From Oscillospiraceae bacterium (GTDB lineage Bacteria > Bacillota_A > Clostridia > Oscillospirales > Ruminococcaceae), in contig JAGDDO010000514.1 of NCBI GenBank assembly GCA_017848205.1, positions 1-5,691 on the forward strand: 5,691 bases of DNA. Reading direction: 5' to 3'. A program made the position numbers and the translations under genes. Below the pieces are notes generated by a model. It was given only the letters and a program-made list of their open reading frames with translations. It did not search any database and had not been told where the DNA came from. Each line of letters opens with the position of its first letter. Position 1 is the stretch's first letter. Below, one piece after another: positions 1-5,651 of this stretch.

Positions 1-1310
1 GCACTTCTGGCAAGAAGCGTATCGAAAGTGATTATCTGTGCAACACGGTCCCTGCCGTATTTTGATGCCACGTAATCAATGACCTCGCCCCTTCTGTCAA
101 CGCAGAAGTCGATATCGAAGTCCGGCATGCTCACACGCTCAGGATTTAAAAAGCGTTCAAAGATAAGGTTATAGCGTATAGGGTCAACGGCAGTTATCCC
201 TATGCAGTAGGCACAGAGGCTTCCTGCACCTGAACCTCTTCCCGGTCCGACAGGGATTCCGTTTCTTCGTGCGTAGTCGATAAAATCCCAGACGATGAGA
301 TAGTAATCGATATAGCCCATTTTTGAAATAACGCTTATCTCGTATTCCATTCGTTCGGTTATTTCCTTTGCAGGATTTTCACCGTATTTTTCATGAAGAC
401 CTTTTTTGCAGAGCTCTTTAAAGAATTCTGTTCTGTCCTTGCCGTTCTCCATAGGATATTCCGGAAGACTTGCGAGACCGAACTCTATTTCAACATTGCA
501 TCTGTCAGCTATCTCAGAAGTTATGCTTACGGCCTCCGGCATGTTTTTAAACAGGCGCAGCATCTCGTCTTCGCTTTTCATGTAAAACTCATCTGTCGGG
601 AATTCCATTGAAGGATCATCGACTGTGCTGCCGGTCTGGATACACAGCATGACCTTCTGCATTTCCGCATCTTCCTTCGAAATATAATGGACGTCATTGG
701 TAGCCACGAGTGGTATCCCTGTTTCGGATGACAGCCTTGCAAGAAGCGGAATTATCTTCTTCTGCTCAGGAATTCCGTGGTCCTGAACTTCCAGAAAATA
801 ATTATCCTTTCCGAAAATATCTCTGTACCTTAGAGCAGTCTTTCTGGCGTTCTCATAGTTTCCGGAGGTGAGTTCCGAAGCTACTTCTCCGGCAAGACAC
901 GCGGACAGACAAATAAGACCCTCATGATATTTTTCAATAAGGTCTGTGTCAACTCTCGGCTTGTTATAGAAACCTGTAATAAAACTTTCGGAAACAAGCT
1001 TTATCAGGTTGTGGTAACCGGTATTGTTTTCACAGAGAAGCACAAGATGATACGGCTTCGAATCAATATTATGCACCTTGTCAAACCTGCTTCTCGGTGC
1101 AACGTACACTTCACAGCCGATAACCGGTTTTATGCCGGCTTTTTTAGCTTCACTGTAAAAATCCACTGTGCCGTACATGACACCGTGATCAGTAACGGCA
1201 ACGGCCTTCTGACCGAGTTCGGAAGCGCGCTTTACAAGTTCACTTATCCTGCATGCTCCGTCGAGAAGGCTGTACATACTGTGAAGATGAAGATGAACGA
1301 AATTACTCAT
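1..1310 (-). CDS. dnaE: DNA polymerase III subunit alpha (DnaE), N-terminal 436 residues, cut by window edge
   Basis: DnaE is the C-family DNA polymerase that extends primers at the replication fork; in Bacillota it normally works beside PolC. I translated the frame from 1310 to the left edge and found no stop or frameshift. The PHP domain fills about residues 1-275: HLHLHS (6-11), LLDG (15-18), TDHG (40-43), GCEVYV (65-70), SACLAGEV (136-143) and NDVHY (205-209). The polymerase palm follows, with [11 protein letters not shown] (355-365) and the acidic PDFDIDF motif (396-402), which carries two of the three catalytic aspartates. The third aspartate, the fingers, the beta-clamp motif and the OB domain lie outside the window; full-length relatives have roughly 1,100-1,200 residues. 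The ATG at 1310 overlaps the end of whiA by 8 bp, and an AAGGA-type SD lies inside whiA, so coupling is likely. The N-terminal PHP layout fits DnaE rather than PolC, whose PHP domain is split by an exonuclease domain. Identity is very secure. Confidence 0.97.
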   Translation of the reverse strand, partial: MSNFVHLHLHSMYSLLDGACRISELVKRASELGQKAVAVTDHGVMYGTVDFYSEAKKAGIKPVIGCEVYVAPRSRFDKVHNIDSKPYHLVLLCENNTGYHNLIKLVSESFITGFYNKPRVDTDLIEKYHEGLICLSACLAGEVASELTSGNYENARKTALRYRDIFGKDNYFLEVQDHGIPEQKKIIPLLARLSSETGIPLVATNDVHYISKEDAEMQKVMLCIQTGSTVDDPSMEFPTDEFYMKSEDEMLRLFKNMPEAVSITSEIADRCNVEIEFGLASLPEYPMENGKDRTEFFKELCKKGLHEKYGENPAKEITERMEYEISVISKMGYIDYYLIVWDFIDYARRNGIPVGPGRGSGAGSLCAYCIGITAVDPIRYNLIFERFLNPERVSMPDFDIDFCVDRRGEVIDYVASKYGRDRVAQIITFDTLLARS

Positions 1311-2217
1311 TGTTCTCTTTCCTTATCTGGTCGGCTATCTGTTTAATGCGTTTCAGGCGATGATTTACTCCTGACCTTCCGATAGGAGGATCAAGTATCT
1401 CGCCCAGATCGTTAAGGCTGAATTCCGGATTTTCAAGTCTGGCCTCCGCTATTTCACGAAGCGTGTCCGGAAGATTTTCAAGTCCTAAATTACTCTCGAT
1501 AAGTCTGATATCCTGAAGCTGGCTTACTGAAGCTGCGCTGGTCTTGTTAAGATTGGCCATGTCGCAGTTGCGGACGCGGTTGACCCTGTTGCGCATGTCC
1601 TTCAGTATTTTTATATTCATGATCTCCAGAGTGGAATTCTGGGCACCCATAAAAGTAAGTATTTCTTCAATGTTCTCGCTTTCCTTGATATAAAGAATAT
1701 TGTTGTTCTTGCGGGTAACGGTCTTTGCTTTAAGATCGAAGGATGTGAGTATCCTGTTAAGATCGTCACAGAGCGTGCCGCTGTTTATAACGAATTCAAG
1801 ATGATAACCGCTTTCCGGATTGTTCACGCTGCCGCAGCTTAAAAATACACCGGCAAGGAAATTGGCTATACTGTTGTTGTCTATGTTTTTCAGATCGATC
1901 TCACGGTCATCGGGATCGATCCTGAATCTGTCGATAACGGTTTTAACATTTTCGCTTCCTGTAATATTAAAAGAATACAAGGATGTGCCCTTTTTACGTT
2001 CGATCACATCCTCGCTCATTTTAACTGAATTTTTAAATATTTCTGAAACCAGTGACGAAAACATATCTGCAACCTGACGGTTTTCCGACTGAAAACATAT
2101 CTCGTCATGTGTGATGCGGTTGCAGAAAAGTATAAGTCCGTAAAGGCAGGCGAATTTTTTATCCTTGTCTGTAACAGCGGAGATGATCTCCGACTTTACT
2201 TCGTTTGAAAATGACAA
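1303..2217 (-). CDS. whiA: WhiA, DNA-binding regulator of division and development
   Basis: WhiA is a DNA-binding protein conserved in Gram-positive bacteria. It is a sporulation transcription factor in actinomycetes, and in Bacillus it influences cell division and chromosome segregation. The protein has 304 residues, close to the roughly 316 of the Bacillus protein. An N-terminal DUF199 part leads into a LAGLIDADG-like domain with [14 protein letters not shown] (121-134) and YHLEF (138-142). The conserved linker [19 protein letters not shown] lies at 208-226, and a helix-turn-helix near 266-292 ends in [11 protein letters not shown]. Endonuclease activity is not expected in this family. The start codon is TTG at 2217-2215. 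It is chosen because a strong SD (AGGAGG inside a G-rich run) sits 9 nt upstream and because MSFSNEVK matches the usual family N-terminus. It lies 20 bp after rapZ and overlaps dnaE by 8 bp. Identity is very secure; the target genes here are unknown. Confidence 0.96.
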   Translation of the reverse strand: MSFSNEVKSEIISAVTDKDKKFACLYGLILFCNRITHDEICFQSENRQVADMFSSLVSEIFKNSVKMSEDVIERKKGTSLYSFNITGSENVKTVIDRFRIDPDDREIDLKNIDNNSIANFLAGVFLSCGSVNNPESGYHLEFVINSGTLCDDLNRILTSFDLKAKTVTRKNNNILYIKESENIEEILTFMGAQNSTLEIMNIKILKDMRNRVNRVRNCDMANLNKTSAASVSQLQDIRLIESNLGLENLPDTLREIAEARLENPEFSLNDLGEILDPPIGRSGVNHRLKRIKQIADQIRKENNE

Positions 2218-2223
2218 AGCGAT

Positions 2224-2234
2224 CCCCCTCCTTT
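2224..2234 (-). promoter_or_regulatory. Strong ribosome binding site of whiA (TTG start)
   Basis: Read on the minus strand the site is AAAGGAGGGGG, with the AGGAGG core 9 nt before the TTG at 2217. It lies wholly in the 20 bp rapZ-whiA gap. It decides the non-ATG start, since no in-frame ATG nearby has a comparable SD. A strong SD paired with a weak initiator codon is a common way of tuning expression; that reading is inference. Confidence 0.85.
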
Positions 2235-2237
2235 GTC

Positions 2238-3095
2238 CTATGATTTACTGATGTCCCTGTGAGTCTTTACGACGTCATATCCGAGGCTTTCAAGGTACGC
2301 CGCAGTCAGCTCCGTGAAAGTGACTGAACGGTGCTTGCCGCCGGTGCAGCCGAAAGCGATTACAAGCTGGCTCTTGCCTTCCCTGATATACATCGGCACG
2401 AGAAAACCGATAAGATCTTCAAGTTTCCGCAGAAGTTCCTTCGACTGTTCAAAGCCCATGACATAGTCCCTTACCTCCTCGTCGCGTCCGGTAAGATGTT
2501 TGAGCTCCGGAACGTAGAACGGATTCGGCAGACAGCGCACGTCAAAGACAAGATCGGCTTCTGCTGATGAACCGTACTTGAAACCGAAGGACATGACCTT
2601 GACGAGTATGGAGTCGCTTGACTTTTTAAGGAAAAGATTTACGATCGATTCCTTGAGCTGCGAGCTCTTGAGATAGGATGTGTCGATGTAGTAATCGGCC
2701 ACCTCACGCAGGCAGTCAAGTTTGGTGCGCTCATACGCCACGGCTTTTTCAAGGCTTCCGTCAAAATCGCTTCCGAGCGGATGCTTTCTTCGCGTTTCCT
2801 TGTAGCGCTTTATAATTACGTCATTGCTTGATTCAAGATAAAGTACCTTAACATCGAAATGCTCTTCCTTCATCTCTTCGATGGAACGTATAACTTCCTT
2901 TGAGAACATTTCACCGGAACGGATGTCCACGGCAAGAGCGACCTTGCTCATATTACCGTCACGGCAGATCTCGACGAATTTTGAAATAAGCTGCGGAGGC
3001 AGATTATCGATACAATAGAAACCGATGTCCTCGAGAACATTCATCGCACAGGATTTTCCCGATCCGGAAAGCCCTGTAACTATCACAAACTGCAT
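2238..3095 (-). CDS. rapZ: RapZ/YvcJ family nucleotide-binding regulator
   Basis: RapZ-family proteins are P-loop NTP-binding proteins. In E. coli RapZ senses glucosamine-6-phosphate and presents the sRNA GlmZ to RNase E; in Bacillota the homologue YvcJ binds and hydrolyses nucleotides, with a less settled role. At 285 residues the length matches the E. coli protein. Visible motifs are Walker A GLSGSGKS (8-15), DNLPP (30-34), VDIRS (56-60), RRKHPL (102-107), SFGFKYG (169-175), FDVRCLPNP (184-192) and the C-terminal signature GCTGGKHRSV (249-258). Both the kinase-like N-terminal and the ligand/RNA-binding C-terminal domains are therefore intact. The ATG at 3095 follows an AGGAGG (3107-3112) that overlaps the murB stop codon, giving a 15 bp gap and probable coupling. 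Its place beside murB fits a link with UDP-GlcNAc metabolism. A GlmZ-type RNA partner cannot be assumed in this lineage. Family assignment is very secure; the physiological role is inferred. Confidence 0.96.
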   Translation of the reverse strand: MQFVIVTGLSGSGKSCAMNVLEDIGFYCIDNLPPQLISKFVEICRDGNMSKVALAVDIRSGEMFSKEVIRSIEEMKEEHFDVKVLYLESSNDVIIKRYKETRRKHPLGSDFDGSLEKAVAYERTKLDCLREVADYYIDTSYLKSSQLKESIVNLFLKKSSDSILVKVMSFGFKYGSSAEADLVFDVRCLPNPFYVPELKHLTGRDEEVRDYVMGFEQSKELLRKLEDLIGFLVPMYIREGKSQLVIAFGCTGGKHRSVTFTELTAAYLESLGYDVVKTHRDISKS

Positions 3096-3106
3096 TTAAG
3101 AATATG

Positions 3107-3112
3107 CCTCCT
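3107..3112 (-). promoter_or_regulatory. Ribosome binding site of rapZ overlapping the murB stop
   Basis: On the minus strand TAGGAGG contains both the murB stop codon TAG (3113-3111) and a full AGGAGG SD. The spacing to the rapZ ATG is 11 nt, slightly long. The overlap means ribosomes ending murB uncover or occupy this site, which suggests translational coupling (inference). Confidence 0.8.
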
Positions 3113-4022
3113 ATTTGAGTATCTCAGGCTCGAGTTCAAGTTCGTAGCCTGTATCTGTCTTAACTTTTTCACGTACATGTTCAACAAGGCTCATAAGATC
3201 TTCATAAGTCGCATTGCCCTTATTGATAACAAATCCGCTGTGCTTTTCACTGACCTGTGCATCTCCGACGGAGAATCCTTTAAGTCCGCACTGCTCGATA
3301 AGGGCAGCTGCAAAAACATTGTCCTTCGGTCTCTTGAATGTGCTTCCGGCACTCGGGAAATTAAGCGGCTGTTTTTCACGGCGCTTTGTAATAAGCTCTT
3401 CCATCTTCTGTTCAATTTCATTCACAGAACCCTTGTTCAGTCTTACCCTTACCCTGAGGATTATTCTGCCGGAACCCATAAACGCGCTGTGGCGGTATGA
3501 AAGATCCATGCACTCAGATGAGATCGTTCTTATCTCACCGTCAGTGTCAAGATAATCGCACGAAACGACCACATCAGACATCTGGCCGCCGTATGCACCG
3601 GCATTCATGTAAAGTGCGCCGCCAACTGTACCCGGTATACCGTAGGCAAATTCAAGACCTGTATATCCTTCATTTCTTGCAGTCACACAAAGACGTGTAA
3701 GCATAAGTCCTGCTTCACATTCGATAACGCCGTCCTTTATGTAGTTGATCTTTGCAAAATCATTTCCGATGATGATAACTACACCGTCAAAAAATCTGTC
3801 TTCAGCAATTATGTTGCTGCCGTTTCCGAGAACGGCGAATTTTACTTTGTTTTCGCGGCAGTATGAAACTATCGCTGCAAGCGAATCCTCACCGTTTACG
3901 AATACGGCTATACTGCACTTGCCGCCTATTTTAAATGTTGTGTGTTCCTTAAGGGATTCGTCTTTTCTGTATCTGCACCCGAAGCTGTCACACAATGAGA
4001 TCAGCCCGTTTATATATGACAT
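3111..4022 (-). CDS. murB: UDP-N-acetylenolpyruvoylglucosamine reductase (MurB)
   Basis: MurB is the cytoplasmic FAD enzyme that uses NADPH to reduce UDP-GlcNAc-enolpyruvate to UDP-MurNAc, the second committed step of peptidoglycan precursor synthesis. From the ATG at 4022 the protein has 303 residues, typical for Bacillota. Motifs (numbered from that start) are TTFKIGGKC (28-36), the FAD-binding LGNGSNII (65-72), GIPGTVGGAL (128-137), YRHS (176-179), SAGSTFKRP (224-232) with the expected catalytic serine, GDAQVSEKHSGFVIN (253-267) and the C-terminal EPEI (298-301) with the expected catalytic glutamate. A GTG at 4031 in the same frame, overlapping the hprK stop, would add three residues. I prefer the ATG because GGAG (4031-4034) is spaced 8 nt from it but would lie on top of the GTG. 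hprK ends 5 bp upstream and rapZ begins 15 bp downstream. Identity is very secure. Confidence 0.96.
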   Translation of the reverse strand: MSYINGLISLCDSFGCRYRKDESLKEHTTFKIGGKCSIAVFVNGEDSLAAIVSYCRENKVKFAVLGNGSNIIAEDRFFDGVVIIIGNDFAKINYIKDGVIECEAGLMLTRLCVTARNEGYTGLEFAYGIPGTVGGALYMNAGAYGGQMSDVVVSCDYLDTDGEIRTISSECMDLSYRHSAFMGSGRIILRVRVRLNKGSVNEIEQKMEELITKRREKQPLNFPSAGSTFKRPKDNVFAAALIEQCGLKGFSVGDAQVSEKHSGFVINKGNATYEDLMSLVEHVREKVKTDTGYELELEPEILK

Positions 4023-4027
4023 TGATT

Positions 4028-5005
4028 TCACTCCAGTACTCTAACTATGTCTTTTCCGCTCTGCTCCATGCCGAGTCTTTCGAGGAGCTCGTGTGTTGCA
4101 TTGTAGCCCATTTTCTTCTGTCTTGCATTCATGGCAGCGACTTCAAGTATTACTGCAAGGTTACGGCCCGGCTTGACAGGGATAGTGACTGCAGGAATAT
4201 TAACACCGAGGATCGAAATGTACTCGTTGTCGATACCGAGTCTGTCGTAGAGTTTTTCCTTGTCCCAGATCTCGAGTTCAACAATGAGGTCGATCTTTTC
4301 AGAAACCTTGACAGCACCGACACCGAAAAGTGTTCTCGCATTGATGATGCCGATTCCGCGGAGTTCGAGGAAGTGACGGATGTTGTCAGGTGATGTTCCG
4401 ACAAGACTGATGTTGGAAACTTTTCTGATCTCAACTGAATCGTCAGCAACAAGTCTGTGTCCACGCTTTACGAGTTCGATGGCAGTTTCGCTCTTACCAA
4501 CACCGCTTTCACCGAGAATAAGAACACCTTCGCCGTAGATCTCGACAAGAACTCCGTGTCTTGTGATTCTCGGGGCGAGGTTAAGGTTAAGGAAAGCGAT
4601 GAGAGCAGCCATGAAGCTTGAGGTACTGTCCTTTGACTTAAGCACCGGTATCTGTTCGAGTTCCGCAAGTGACACGAGTTCCGGGAACGAACTGAGGTCA
4701 AGGTCACGTGTGATAACAAGTGCCGGTATTTTTGTCTTGAACAGCGTGTGAATGATCTCGGTGCGGTTCTTCTCGCCTATTGTTGAAAGGTAGGCAAACT
4801 CTGTTTTACCAAGTATCTGTATGCGTTCAGGATTGAAGTATTCGTAGAAATTCATGAGCTGAAGACCTGGTCTGTTTACTTCGTTTTCAGAGATAAGGAC
4901 CTCTTCAGCCGGTCGTGGAAGATATATTGTTTCAAGATTGAGTTCATCGATTATTTTCTGAAGTGTTACTGTAAATTTATTTTCCGGCAAATTTGTGTTT
5001 GGCAT
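4028..5005 (-). CDS. hprK: HPr kinase/phosphorylase (HprK)
   Basis: HprK phosphorylates and dephosphorylates a serine of the phosphocarrier HPr (or Crh). In Bacillota this signals through CcpA for carbon catabolite control and tunes sugar uptake. With the start at 5005 it has 325 residues against about 310 in Bacillus. An N-terminal domain (about 1-135) precedes the P-loop kinase domain: RHGVLVEIYG (149-158), Walker A GESGVGKS (165-172), HRLVADDSVEIR (183-194), the HprK signature LELRGIGIINARTLFG (213-228) and PVKPGRNLAVILEVAAMN (276-293). The ATG at 5005 has an AAAGGGG SD 9 nt upstream. The longer frame from an ATG at 5065 would add 20 residues, but it lacks an SD, exceeds the family N-terminus and begins at the predicted transcription start. 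It is the first gene of the operon, with murB following at once. Identity is very secure; the partner HPr gene is not in the window. Confidence 0.96.
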   Translation of the reverse strand: MPNTNLPENKFTVTLQKIIDELNLETIYLPRPAEEVLISENEVNRPGLQLMNFYEYFNPERIQILGKTEFAYLSTIGEKNRTEIIHTLFKTKIPALVITRDLDLSSFPELVSLAELEQIPVLKSKDSTSSFMAALIAFLNLNLAPRITRHGVLVEIYGEGVLILGESGVGKSETAIELVKRGHRLVADDSVEIRKVSNISLVGTSPDNIRHFLELRGIGIINARTLFGVGAVKVSEKIDLIVELEIWDKEKLYDRLGIDNEYISILGVNIPAVTIPVKPGRNLAVILEVAAMNARQKKMGYNATHELLERLGMEQSGKDIVRVLE

Positions 5006-5014
5006 AGACACGCA

Positions 5015-5021
5015 CCCCTTT
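5015..5021 (-). promoter_or_regulatory. Ribosome binding site of hprK deciding the start at 5005
   Basis: On the minus strand AAAGGGG is placed 9 nt before the ATG at 5005. No SD precedes the alternative ATG at 5065. In the leader between promoter and SD, a 6 bp inverted repeat (5030-5035 with 5042-5047, loop of 6) could form a small hairpin. No terminator or riboswitch is recognisable there. Confidence 0.75.
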
Positions 5022-5069
5022 AATATGTCATCTGCAGTTAAGCAGATCGTTCTTAATACATTCATAATA

Positions 5070-5098
5070 ATTATACATTAAAACCGGCTTTTTTTCAA
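5070..5098 (-). promoter_or_regulatory. Sigma-A promoter of the hprK-murB-rapZ-whiA-dnaE operon
   Basis: Read on the minus strand there is a TTGAAA -35 box (5098-5093), a 17 bp spacer and a perfect TATAAT -10 box (5075-5070). Transcription should start about 7 nt on, near 5063, leaving a leader of roughly 55-60 nt before the hprK ATG at 5005. Downstream gene gaps are too short for obvious further promoters, so this is probably the main promoter for at least hprK-murB-rapZ-whiA, and for dnaE as well unless an internal promoter exists. Confidence 0.85.
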
Positions 5099-5132
5099 GT
5101 CCTCGCGGTAACACTAACCAGTAAATTTATGA

Positions 5133-5208
5133 TGATGCAAAAGTTCGTTACTATCATTCAACACAGTTTTAAACACACTGTTGATATTATTTCATGAAAA
5201 TTGCATCA
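5133..5208. repeat. Spaced inverted repeat in the divergent intergenic region
   Basis: TGATGCAA (5133-5140) and its exact inverse TTGCATCA (5201-5208) are separated by 60 bp, between the leftward hprK promoter and the rightward tRNA promoter. An internal 10 bp palindrome, TTTCATGAAA, lies at 5190-5199. The arrangement could be paired operator half-sites or chance in AT-rich DNA. No known regulator motif is recognised. Confidence 0.3.
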
Positions 5209-5212
5209 AAAA

Positions 5213-5224
5213 CGAAATATTTCG
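5213..5224. repeat. Perfect 12 bp palindrome upstream of the tRNA promoter
   Basis: CGAAATATTTCG reads the same on both strands and ends 9 bp before the -35 box of the tRNA promoter. The position suits a dimeric regulator site or part of an upstream activating element. Function is inferred from symmetry and position only. Confidence 0.4.
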
Positions 5225-5233
5225 GAAAAGGTG

Positions 5234-5262
5234 TTGACAAAGCATATGAAGAGTGATATAAT
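5234..5262 (+). promoter_or_regulatory. Consensus sigma-A promoter of the tRNA-Lys/tRNA-Arg unit
   Basis: A perfect TTGACA -35 box (5234-5239), a 17 bp spacer and a perfect TATAAT -10 box (5257-5262) match the sigma-A consensus, as is usual for stable RNA genes. Transcription should begin near 5269, giving a 5' leader of about 37 nt before tRNA-Lys. RNase P would remove this leader. AT-rich DNA upstream may act as an UP element. Confidence 0.93.
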
Positions 5263-5305
5263 AAATATCGTTGTCACGGGCGATACGAAACGTCCTTAAG
5301 ACGAT

Positions 5306-5378
5306 GAGGTATTAGCTCAGTTGGCAGAGCATTTGACTTTTAATCAAAGGGTCTGGGGTTCGAATCCCCAATACCTCA
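5306..5378 (+). tRNA. tRNA-Lys(UUU)
   Basis: The 73 nt sequence folds as a full cloverleaf. The acceptor stem is GAGGTAT with ATACCTC, the D-stem GCTC with GAGC, the anticodon stem TTTGA (5332-5336) with TCAAA (5344-5348), and the T-stem TGGGG with CCCCA around loop TTCGAAT. The 7 nt loop CTTTTAA places anticodon TTT at 5339-5341, read as lysine. The discriminator base is A5378. The 3' CCA is not encoded (CTT follows), so the end must be added by tRNA nucleotidyltransferase. First gene of a two-tRNA unit. Confidence 0.97.
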
Positions 5379-5381
5379 CTT

Positions 5382-5399
5382 GGTTTTAAATCCAAAACC
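5382..5399 (+). other. Small hairpin in the tRNA-Lys/tRNA-Arg spacer
   Basis: GGTTTT (5382-5387) and AAAACC (5394-5399) form a 6 bp inverted repeat with a 6 nt loop, inside the 26 nt spacer between the tRNAs. It has no T-tract, so it is not a terminator. It may be a processing structure for separating the two tRNAs, or chance. Confidence 0.3.
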
Positions 5400-5404
5400 C
5401 ACAT

Positions 5405-5481
5405 GCGTCTGTAGCTCAGCTGGATAGAGTGACTGGCTACGAACCAGTAGGTCGGGGGTTCGAGCCCCTCCAGGCGCACCA
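5405..5481 (+). tRNA. tRNA-Arg(ACG)
   Basis: This 77 nt gene includes an encoded CCA end (5479-5481). The acceptor stem GCGTCTG pairs with CAGGCGC with one G-U pair. The anticodon stem ACTGG (5432-5436) pairs with CCAGT (5444-5448), and the loop CTACGAA places anticodon ACG at 5439-5441. The T-stem GGGGG pairs with CCCTC around loop TTCGAGC. A34 of an ACG anticodon is normally deaminated to inosine by TadA, allowing it to read CGU, CGC and CGA. It is co-transcribed with tRNA-Lys and followed within a few bases by the terminator. Confidence 0.97.
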
Positions 5482-5482
5482 G

Positions 5483-5511
5483 AGAGCACTTCATTTGAAG
5501 TGCTCTTTTTT
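5483..5511 (+). terminator. Intrinsic terminator of the tRNA unit
   Basis: A perfect 10 bp stem, AGAGCACTTC (5483-5492) with GAAGTGCTCT (5497-5506), encloses loop ATTT. It runs straight into a six-T tract (5506-5511). It begins immediately after the tRNA-Arg CCA end, so it ends the two-tRNA transcript. Confidence 0.95.
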
Positions 5512-5557
5512 GTTATGTTCTTTATTTTTTAAGGATCTTTAATGTAATAAATACAGG

Positions 5558-5603
5558 ATCAGCCTGACCTGCGTATTCACTTATGCAAGTCAGGCTGATT
5601 TTT
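5558..5603 (+). terminator. Second, longer terminator-like hairpin
   Basis: ATCAGCCTGAC (5558-5568) pairs perfectly with GTCAGGCTGAT (5589-5599). After a single C/A mismatch the stem continues with TGCGTA (5570-5575) and TATGCA (5582-5587, one G-U pair), closing on a 6 nt loop. Five Ts (5599-5603) follow. This is a strong rightward intrinsic terminator shape, but I see no gene between it and the tRNA terminator. It may be a back-up terminator or the 3' end of a short unannotated RNA. Confidence 0.7.
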
Positions 5604-5624
5604 ATGTATTTTCTTAAGGAAACG

Positions 5625-5644
5625 CTGATTTATTCATAAATCAG
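5625..5644. repeat. AT-rich hairpin at the border of a palindromic element
   Basis: CTGATTTA (5625-5632) and TAAATCAG (5637-5644) form an 8 bp perfect stem with loop TTCA. No T-tract follows, so it does not look like a terminator. It directly precedes the GC-rich palindrome and may be part of the same element. Confidence 0.45.
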
Positions 5645-5651
5645 AGCGGTG

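Noticed and set aside
1..1310. A possible frameshift in dnaE, considered because PHP and palm motifs are far apart
   Set aside because: Full codon-by-codon translation gave one uninterrupted frame containing all expected motifs.
924..1346. A 140-codon plus-strand frame opposite dnaE and the end of whiA
   Set aside because: It is a shadow of dnaE, whose own frame has strong motifs over the same bases; the antisense peptide has no recognisable motif.
1660..1857. A homing endonuclease or intein suggested by the LAGLIDADG-like motif in WhiA
   Set aside because: This fold is a normal part of WhiA. The protein has family length with the usual linker and HTH, and there is no insertion in a host gene.
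4023..4031. GTG start of murB overlapping the hprK stop
   Set aside because: The only SD-like sequence (GGAG) lies on top of the GTG but is correctly spaced for the ATG at 4022. The extra three residues cannot be excluded by sequence alone.
5006..5065. A 20-residue N-terminal extension of hprK from the ATG at 5065
   Set aside because: It has no SD, falls at the predicted transcription start and adds residues beyond the family N-terminus.
5312..5494. A 60-codon minus-strand frame across both tRNA genes (contains GLEPPTYWFVASHS)
   Set aside because: It is the antisense translation of the two tRNAs. This kind of peptide is a well-known false protein in databases. It has no SD, and the perfect cloverleaves on the other strand explain the sequence.
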